Source of the DNA: Cymbomonas tetramitiformis
Lineage: Eukaryota > Chlorophyta > Pyramimonadophyceae > Pyramimonadales > Pyramimonadaceae
Length of the DNA: 64,000 bases
Assembly (NCBI GenBank): GCA_001247695.2
Contig: LGRX02003589.1
Span: 1 to 64,000, forward strand
Reading direction: 5' to 3'
A model generated the notes under the pieces. It worked only from the letters and a program-made list of their open reading frames with translations. It ran no database searches and was not told the origin of the DNA. Of this stretch, positions 58,365 through 64,000 are shown piece by piece (position 1 is the first letter of the stretch; the number at the start of each line of letters is the position of its first letter). The position numbers and the translations under genes are program-made.

Positions 58365-59380
58365 TTATGATGTTTGGAGAGTTACTAGGCCTTATTAGGG
58401 CAATAATAAGACCCCGTGAGGAAAAAATTTTGGTTTTTTTTTTTGGTGCTCGCCGGGGGAAAAAAACGCTGTTTTCGGGCCATTTTGAGTGGGCGGGGGC
58501 TAGAGGATTTCAGTTAGGTGACCAAATCGCGCGTTTGAAGTTCGTGGGACCTTTCAAGGACCATCACGGGCAACTTAGTGGAAGAAATGATGAGAATATT
58601 TTTTTTGGGTGCTCGCCGGGGGCCAAAATGGCTGTTTCTGGGGCCTGAGCGGACCATTTTGCGTGCGCGGGGGCTAGAGGATTTCAGTTAGGTGACCAAA
58701 TCACGCGTTTGAAGTTCGTGGGACCTTTCAAGGACCATCACGAACTACTTAGTGGAAGAAATGATGAGAAATTTTAATTTGGGTGCTCGCCGGGGGCCAA
58801 AATGGCTGTTTCTGGGGCCTGGACAGGCCATTTTGAGTGCGCGGGTGCTAGAGGAATTGGATATAAGATCGGGATCGCGTGTTTGAAGTTCGTGGGATAT
58901 TTTGGGGACCCTCACTAAACACTTTGTCGAAGAAATAATGAGAAAATTTTATTTGGGTGCTCGCCGGGGGCGAAAATGGCTGTTTCTGGGGCCTGGACAG
59001 GCCATTTTGAGTGCGCGGGTGCTAGAGGAATTGGATATAAGATCGGGATCGCGTGTTTGAAGTTCGTGGGATCTTTTGGGGACCCTCACTAAACACTTTG
59101 TCGAAGAAATAATGAGAAAATTTTATTTGGGTGCTCGCCGGGGGCGAAAATGGCTGTTTCCGGGGCCTGGACAGGCCATTTTGAGTGCGCGGGTGCTAGA
59201 GGAATTGGATATAAGATCGGGATCGCGTGTTTGAAGTTCGTGGGATCTTTTGGGGACCCTCACTAAACACTTTGTCGAAGAAATAATGAGAAAATTTTAT
59301 TTGGGTGCTCGCCGGGGGCGAAAATGGCTGTTTCTGGGGCCTGGACAGGCCATTTTCAGTGCGCGGGTGCTAGAGGGAAT
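58365..59380 (+). repeat. 174-bp satellite, about six units
   Basis: GGTGCTCGCCGGGG recurs at 58445, 58608, 58782, 58956, 59130 and 59304, so the period is 163 then 174 four times. The last three units are almost identical; the first is the most diverged. No coding potential. Confidence 0.92.
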
Positions 59381-59455
59381 TATTCATAATAACATCGGAA
59401 TCAAGTGTGTGCACGTTCGAACCGTGGTGTTCGGCAATTATAACATGTAGAAAGT

Positions 59456-59560
59456 TATCAACATGCCACAATATATTGCAAGAATGAATGCAAGCATGAA
59501 AGCACACCATGCATGCATGCAACCATGTGCATGCATATTGCAAGCATGAAAGCACACCAA
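59456..59560. repeat. GCATGC-rich repeats
   Basis: GCAAGCATGAAAGCACACCA occurs twice around GCATGCATGCAACCATG. Short-range duplication; no gene. Confidence 0.6.
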
Positions 59561-59617
59561 CACTAGCAATACTCTAAAATAACATTAACAATACGTAACA
59601 AACACATTATGTCCTAC

Positions 59618-60178
59618 CTACCGCCGCCCAAAGTGTGGCCCCAGCACATTGCAAAACTCATCAAAATTCAGGCTCGCATGGCTTAGATTAGGCTGGCCAC
59701 CTCCTTGGTTGCCGCCCAGCATAGCAGCACGCAACATTTGCACCTGGTTCACAGACATGGTGACGGACATGGTTGGCTCCACCCCGTGCGGTTGCGCCTG
59801 CAACATCAGGCTGTTCATGCTTCCCCCCAGAAAGGGGCTCGCATATTGCTGTCCAAGCCCCAATCCTTGCAACTGCGCAAGCTGAACCAGAGGGTTGTTG
59901 CCAGCCGGTCCCTGAGAAGGAAAGGGGTTCCCAGTCGGATACCACGCCACCGGCATCGGAGCCACGCCAAAGCCCATACCAGCCACGGGAGGCTCAGACG
60001 CTACCGGCGGCGCGGTATCGGCAGCAATCGGCGGCGGTGTCTCGGCAGCAACCGTCGGCGCGGATTCGGCAGCAATCGTCGCCGCGGATTCGGCGGGTTT
60101 CGCATGGGCGACGACAGGTGGTTCGGGTTCAGGCTGTGTTTCTAGCTCTGCCAACTCTCGCTTCAGTTTTATTAGCAA
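59618..60178 (-). CDS. Pro/Gly/Gln-rich ORF, likely 3' continuation of the oxygenase gene
   Basis: No ATG at its 5' edge. It overlaps the end of 60129-62375 in a different frame, and its first residues (LLIKLKRELAELE) continue the coiled coil that the upstream frame enters (EILREIADVKAKLQL). A frameshift or an intron could join them. The rest is Ala/Pro repeats and a Gly/Gln-rich tail. Confidence 0.4.
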   Translation of the reverse strand: MLIKLKRELAELETQPEPEPPVVAHAKPAESAATIAAESAPTVAAETPPPIAADTAPPVASEPPVAGMGFGVAPMPVAWYPTGNPFPSQGPAGNNPLVQLAQLQGLGLGQQYASPFLGGSMNSLMLQAQPHGVEPTMSVTMSVNQVQMLRAAMLGGNQGGGQPNLSHASLNFDEFCNVLGPHFGRR

Positions 60179-62147
60179 GTTGCAGCTTTGCTTTCACGTC
60201 AGCGATCTCCCGCAGTATTTCCTGACTTGGTGTCACGACCTCCGCCTGTGACACCAGTTCCATCAGGCCTGCCGCCCCCTCCTCCCTGCCGACGCTCACC
60301 CCGTCCACCGACCTGGTTTCCTCCGATGGCGTGCCTTGCCACAGATTCAGGGGCTCCAACGGAGAAAACATATCCTCCCCCCACCCTGCCTCCTCCGTAG
60401 CAGTAGCAATGGGTGTTGGCAAGGTCTCTTGCGACCCCACCGGAACCCCACGGGGACCAACCTGCCGCTTGGATCTGGTTCTCGTGGTAGTTGCCGCTGC
60501 CTCATCCGCACTCCTCTTCGTCCCTGCCACCTTCCCTGCCTTGGCCTTCTTCCCTGCCTTCTGAGCAGCAGCAGCAGCTGCTGCCTCCTTCGCTGCCTTC
60601 TCAGCAGCAGCTGCTGTTGCCTTCTTCTGAGCAGCCGCCGCTGCTGCCTTTGCCTCCGCTGCTGCCTTTGCCTTCGCCTGCTGCTCTGCCTTCTTCGCTG
60701 CAACCTTGGCTGCCTCCGCTGCTGCTTTCTTGCTCGCTGCAGCCTTCTTTGTGGCTGCCTCCTTCGCCGCCGCCTGCTGCCTCGCCACCTCCTCCCGCTT
60801 TCTGGCCGCATTCTTGGCCTCCGCCGCTGCACCCGTTTTCGGGACAGCATCCGCTGGCCCCCCATACACCGGCTTCAGCTGACCAGCCAGAAAGTCTTCT
60901 TCTTTCTTCCAGTGGTGATTGAAGCTGGCGACCTGCTCAAAAGTGCCCGCCTTGTGCGCCTCCTGAAAGCACTTGCAGGCTTCCAGAAGAAGATCAGCAG
61001 CCTCCTTCCTTGCCTCCTCCTCGATCATAATTTGCAACCTTTTTCCGCCTTTAGCCGTGAGGCTGCTCACTCGGAACAGCACCAAACGACGCTTTCCTGA
61101 CTCCGCCCCCTCCAGACTCCACGGCCCATACACCCAGCAACCCACCCCGTTCTGCGGTTTCCCAGGTTTCACCGCGGGGCCCGCAATCCAGCACTTGCTC
61201 GGGTGCTTCTCGTGCGTCACCACCCTCCCAAACGCCATATCCCCCCGAAGACTATTCCGCAGGCTCACCTTCTCGTGGAGGGTCCAGGCGATCGTGGGAG
61301 AATTACAATTTATCGCCACGCAGTAGTTGATCTCCTCATACAAAGCTCTAAAATAATATTTTGTCATCGGCGGATTAGGCAGCAGCTGTCGTGAGTCCAA
61401 GGCCTGTATCCGCGAGAGCGGACCGGACAAGGCCCGTACCGGAAACGTCACGTTCTCCGGCGGGTTCGCTCCCACCAAGTCGATGTAAAAGTGTACGGAC
61501 CAGCGCGGCCACCCCGTGTGCTTGAACTCCGCCCCGCAATGCACCAACCTCCCATGAAACACCACCACACTCCTCGCATTCAAGAAGAGTGTTGCCCCCG
61601 CCAACCCCCTGCCCTCATGGGATTCCCCCACCTTCACCTTGTGCGACCCAGGGTACACCACAAACTGATACTCCTCCGTGTACACCGTGAGCACTCCGTA
61701 CTCCCCCTCGTCGTAGTGCCTCCCTTGCCGCTCCGCTCCGCAGTGCGTCATAAGGCATGTCCGTGCCATCATTCCAGAGCGCATTTCTAAGTCCCTGCTA
61801 TCCACCTCCCCCAGCTTTCCCAGCACATCCCCCCCCAACGCCTCCAACCGATTCATCAACCCTGTCTTCTCCTCCACGTCGACAATGAACCGGTGATCGT
61901 CCGGTGTCGAGTGAACCTTCACCCCTTTCTCCTTGCACTCCATGAAGTTCTGCCGCACTTTTTTCGTCTGGTACCCTTTGTGAAACTCCTCGTGCAGGCT
62001 GTCCAGGTCCGCTTCATCTTGCATATAAGCGACGAAATAACCGGCTCTTTCCAGCTGCGCTTGCCAATCAGGAGGGTACAGCAAGGAAGGCTGTACCCTC
62101 GAAGCAGGATCCTCCTCCCCAGGCTCCTCTGCAGGTCCTGCCTTCAT
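60129..62147 (-). CDS. 2-oxoglutarate/Fe(II) oxygenase-like protein
   Basis: First ATG at 62147 (MKAGPAEEPGEED); the frame is open to 62375. A double-stranded beta-helix signature is visible: RHYDEGEYGVLTVY gives HxD, VVFHGRLVHCGAEF the distal His, and WPRWSVHFYID the Arg that usually binds 2-oxoglutarate. An Ala/Lys-rich helical tract follows, then a basic NLS-like KRSADEAAATTTRTRSKR and a C-terminal coil. Members hydroxylate nucleic acids, proteins or small molecules; TET/JBP-type base oxidation is one possibility given the zinc-finger frame upstream. The substrate is unknown. Confidence 0.6.
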   Translation of the reverse strand: MKAGPAEEPGEEDPASRVQPSLLYPPDWQAQLERAGYFVAYMQDEADLDSLHEEFHKGYQTKKVRQNFMECKEKGVKVHSTPDDHRFIVDVEEKTGLMNRLEALGGDVLGKLGEVDSRDLEMRSGMMARTCLMTHCGAERQGRHYDEGEYGVLTVYTEEYQFVVYPGSHKVKVGESHEGRGLAGATLFLNARSVVVFHGRLVHCGAEFKHTGWPRWSVHFYIDLVGANPPENVTFPVRALSGPLSRIQALDSRQLLPNPPMTKYYFRALYEEINYCVAINCNSPTIAWTLHEKVSLRNSLRGDMAFGRVVTHEKHPSKCWIAGPAVKPGKPQNGVGCWVYGPWSLEGAESGKRRLVLFRVSSLTAKGGKRLQIMIEEEARKEAADLLLEACKCFQEAHKAGTFEQVASFNHHWKKEEDFLAGQLKPVYGGPADAVPKTGAAAEAKNAARKREEVARQQAAAKEAATKKAAASKKAAAEAAKVAAKKAEQQAKAKAAAEAKAAAAAAQKKATAAAAEKAAKEAAAAAAAQKAGKKAKAGKVAGTKRSADEAAATTTRTRSKRQVGPRGVPVGSQETLPTPIATATEEAGWGEDMFSPLEPLNLWQGTPSEETRSVDGVSVGREEGAAGLMELVSQAEVVTPSQEILREIADVKAKLQLANKTEARVGRARNTA

Positions 62148-62890
62148 CGCCTCCCCTGCTGGCACCTGTGCAGCCTCCCCTCCTGCTGCCGCGATCGCCT
62201 CCCCTGCTGCCTGCTGTGCTGGCACCTGTGCAGCCTCCCCTCCGCCTCGCTGCAATGCCTCCCCGTCGCCTCGGCTGGGTGGCCGGCACTGCAGCCTCTC
62301 CTCCCGCTGCGATCGCCTCCCCGCTCGCTCGCTCGTGCCGGCACCCGTGCAAAGCCCCTCCCCTCCCGCCGCCAAGTGATCGTCTCCCCGTCAGCTTCCC
62401 CGCACAGGCTGCCCGCAGCCCCTCTCCCGTCGCGCGCGATCGTCCCTCTCTCGGCCGCCCCCGCACAGGCCGCCCCGTGCGCTCTCCTCCGCCGCAAGTG
62501 ACGTTCTCTGTCGCCCGCCGCCAGGTGGCCGGCACCGTGCAGCTCTCTCCCCTCCCCGCTCGCGCGATCGTCTCCCCTCGCCGGGCCGGGCCGTGGCCGT
62601 CAGCCTCCTCCGCCGCGGCATGCGCCTCCCTCGCCGCTCGCACAGGCCGGCACCTGCAAAGCCTCCGCCGCTGCATGCGCTCTCCCCCCGCGTCGTCGTC
62701 GTGGCCGCTCCCGTGCTTCCTGACGCCTCCCCTTCTCCTATCAAAAGGCATGAAAAGGAAATAGGTTTGGGGACCGCTCCTGCCTCCGCTGCCTCCCCTC
62801 CTGCTGCCACGATCGCCTCCCCTGCCGCCTGCTGTGCAGCCTCCCCTCCTGCTGCCGCGATCGCCTCCCCTGCTGCCTCCTCCTGTGCTG
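62100..62890. repeat. GC-rich minisatellite encoding GEAIAAAGGEAA units
   Basis: Short CTCCCCTGCTGCC(G)-type units recur at about 62140-62260 and 62785-62890, inside the two adjoining ORFs. They probably arose by local duplication and may have split one gene into two. Confidence 0.6.
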
Positions 62891-63368
62891 GCAAGGCCAA
62901 TGAGCCGGAGGGCTGCTTGTCAAAAAACGCAGGTTCAGTTTTGTACAGCCCGTGAAACGGGCCTTTACAGTTGGACCGATGGCAAAAAGCTATATCGTCC
63001 ATGTCCACCCCGAGGCCAACCGCGCAACGGCCGTGAAACCCGCGTTTACAAATTCTGCATGCGTGGCCCACAGGAGCGCCCTGCGCTGCACCCTTCCCGC
63101 AAAACAGGCAGTGCTCGCGGGTAATGTCCCCGCAGCGCTTGCATTCCCCTTTGTACTTAGGAGATTCCGTGCCGCAACCCCTGTGAAAAAAGCCCTGGCA
63201 TAGAGTGCACTTCGTCGCCTGCACTTCGACCAGTGGTGCCTTTCCAATGTGCGGGCAATCCGGCACCACGCATCCTAGGCGAGGGGGGAACAGAGATTGC
63301 CTGCTCCGCCTGGGTTGCGCTTCCGCGCCGGAGGCTATTGAAAACGCTTGACTTCCACGACTGGCCAT
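62391..63368 (-). CDS. Double zinc-finger (PHD/RING-like) protein or 5' exon of the oxygenase
   Basis: ATG at 63368. Two Cys/His clusters: CVVPDCPHIG...CTLCQGFFHRGCG...CKRC and HCLFCGKG...CRICKRGFHGRCA...CHRSNC, PHD-like in their C-x2-C-x4-H-x2-C pattern. Its stop at 62391 is in the same frame as the oxygenase ORF, 15 bp away, and both share the GEAIAAAGGEAA repeat. A single spliced or recently interrupted gene is plausible. The region after about residue 200 is low-complexity and may be intron. Confidence 0.5.
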   Translation of the reverse strand: MASRGSQAFSIASGAEAQPRRSRQSLFPPRLGCVVPDCPHIGKAPLVEVQATKCTLCQGFFHRGCGTESPKYKGECKRCGDITREHCLFCGKGAAQGAPVGHACRICKRGFHGRCAVGLGVDMDDIAFCHRSNCKGPFHGLYKTEPAFFDKQPSGSLALPAQEEAAGEAIAAAGGEAAQQAAGEAIVAAGGEAAEAGAVPKPISFSCLLIGEGEASGSTGAATTTTRGESACSGGGFAGAGLCERRGRRMPRRRRLTATARPGEGRRSRERGGERAARCRPPGGGRQRTSLAAEESARGGLCGGGRERDDRARRERGCGQPVRGS

Positions 63369-63512
63369 TTTTTTCTCGATAAGTATTGAGAGTATAAGTA
63401 TATAGAAGATTTTAGTAACTAGGTGTTACTAAACAAACTGAGAAACTTGTGAGGACTTTCGCCAAACCGTACTGTAACTAACTTGCAAAGCTTTGAAAAT
63501 GCGCATGCGCTT

Positions 63513-63878
63513 CACCGGCCGCGAGATCAGGCCAGTCACAGGGAGACTTTGATCTCGCGGCCGGTGACATCTTCTTGCGCAATTATACCATAATCTGATG
63601 TGTACAAAGAAAAATTTCACCGGCCGCGAGATCGGTCCAGTCACATCGGAGCTTAGATCTCGCGGCCGGTGACATCTTCTGCGAAATTATACACAATCTG
63701 ATGTGTAAGAAGAAAAATTTCACCGGCCGCGAGATCGATCCAGTCACAGGGAGACTTTGATCTCGCGGCCGGTGACATCTTCTGCGCAATTATACCATAA
63801 TCTGATGTGTATGAAGAAAAGTTTCACCGGCCGCGAGATCAGTCCAGTCACATCGGAGCTTAGATCTCGCGGCCGGTG
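63513..63878. repeat. 104-bp satellite of palindromes, alternating units
   Basis: CACCGGCCGCGAGATC and its complement form a 16-bp stem around a loop of about 21 bp. Units start at 63513, 63618, 63721 and 63825. Loops 1 and 3 read CAGTCACAGGGAGACTTT, loops 2 and 4 CAGTCACATCGGAGCTTA, giving an A-B-A-B order. Spacers carry ATTATAC...ATCTGATGTGT. Confidence 0.9.
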
Positions 63879-64000
63879 ATGCGTGTATGCGTGAACTAGA
63901 CCTGAACGGGCATAACACCGGACGCGAAAGTGCAAACTCGAAAGACTTAAACTCTCAAGTATCATGAAGTGCGACTATTGCAATAGGAGAGCAAGAGTGC

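Noticed and set aside
60336..62764. Long plus-strand ORFs opposite the oxygenase
   Set aside because: They are Ser/Pro/Leu/Arg low-complexity complements of the Ala/Lys-rich gene, without motifs.
1..64000. tRNA, rRNA or riboswitch candidates
   Set aside because: No cloverleaf with a plausible T-arm, no rRNA core sequence and no riboswitch-like conserved core was noticed by eye; a covariance-model scan would be needed to be sure.

Overview
The window is eukaryotic DNA, probably from a microalga or other protist, though I cannot name the species. Two kinds of sequence alternate sharply. AT-rich, densely coding viral DNA lies at about 1.12-12.33 kb and across most of 14.58-53.55 kb. GC-richer host DNA lies at 1-1.12, 12.33-14.58 and 53.55-64 kb; it holds Ty3/Gypsy fragments, satellites and a few large low-complexity genes. 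All family assignments rest on motifs and gene context read by eye; no database search was run.

The viral DNA belongs to Polinton-like viruses. Supporting genes are a DD35E rve integrase, a Polinton-type family B DNA polymerase, an A32-like packaging ATPase, a double-jelly-roll major capsid protein (MCP) with an adjacent penton-like gene, fibre-like minor proteins, an N6/N4 DNA methyltransferase, class-3-like lipases and inverted terminal repeats. Island A (1.12-12.33 kb) has no visible outer termini and is badly decayed: split ATPase, chimeric polymerase, truncated penton and fibre, several nonsense and frameshift mutations. Island B (14,581-53,546) is bounded by inverted terminal repeats of about 210-225 bp.

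Island B is a mosaic, not one virus. From left to right it has: a left end with small genes, integrase and a 5'-truncated polymerase; a 'type 1' block (methyltransferase, unknown gene, lipase 1, small conserved gene) that breaks off; an inverted 'type 2' fragment (MCP start, penton, small gene, broken lipase 2); intermediate-GC zinc-binding genes; a largely intact type 2 block (lipase 2 through capsid genes to ATPase, 30.2-40.3 kb); more intermediate-GC zinc-binding genes; and a second type 1 block (44.1-53.3 kb) ending at the right terminal repeat. Type 1 and type 2 share gene order (lipase, about 75-aa protein, penton, MCP, about 105-aa protein, about 100-aa protein, fibre), but their capsid proteins are clearly diverged while parts of their fibre genes are almost identical.

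These genes would serve genome integration (integrase), replication (polymerase), packaging (ATPase), virion assembly (MCP, penton, minor proteins), entry (lipases, fibres) and DNA or chromatin modification (DNA methyltransferase, SET protein). Structural genes carry a TATA-rich motif (TATAATATATA) ending at or within about 12 bases of the start codon, a likely late promoter. The intermediate-GC genes lack it and have repeat-rich divergent promoters instead.

Right of island B are a relic of one of the zinc-binding genes, a foldback repeat, a gag-like zinc-knuckle ORF with a 2.7-kb low-complexity ORF, a reversed Ty3 integrase fragment, a 174-bp satellite, a 2-oxoglutarate oxygenase gene with a zinc-finger gene just upstream in the same frame, and a 104-bp palindromic satellite with alternating units. 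I saw no rRNA, tRNA or CRISPR array.
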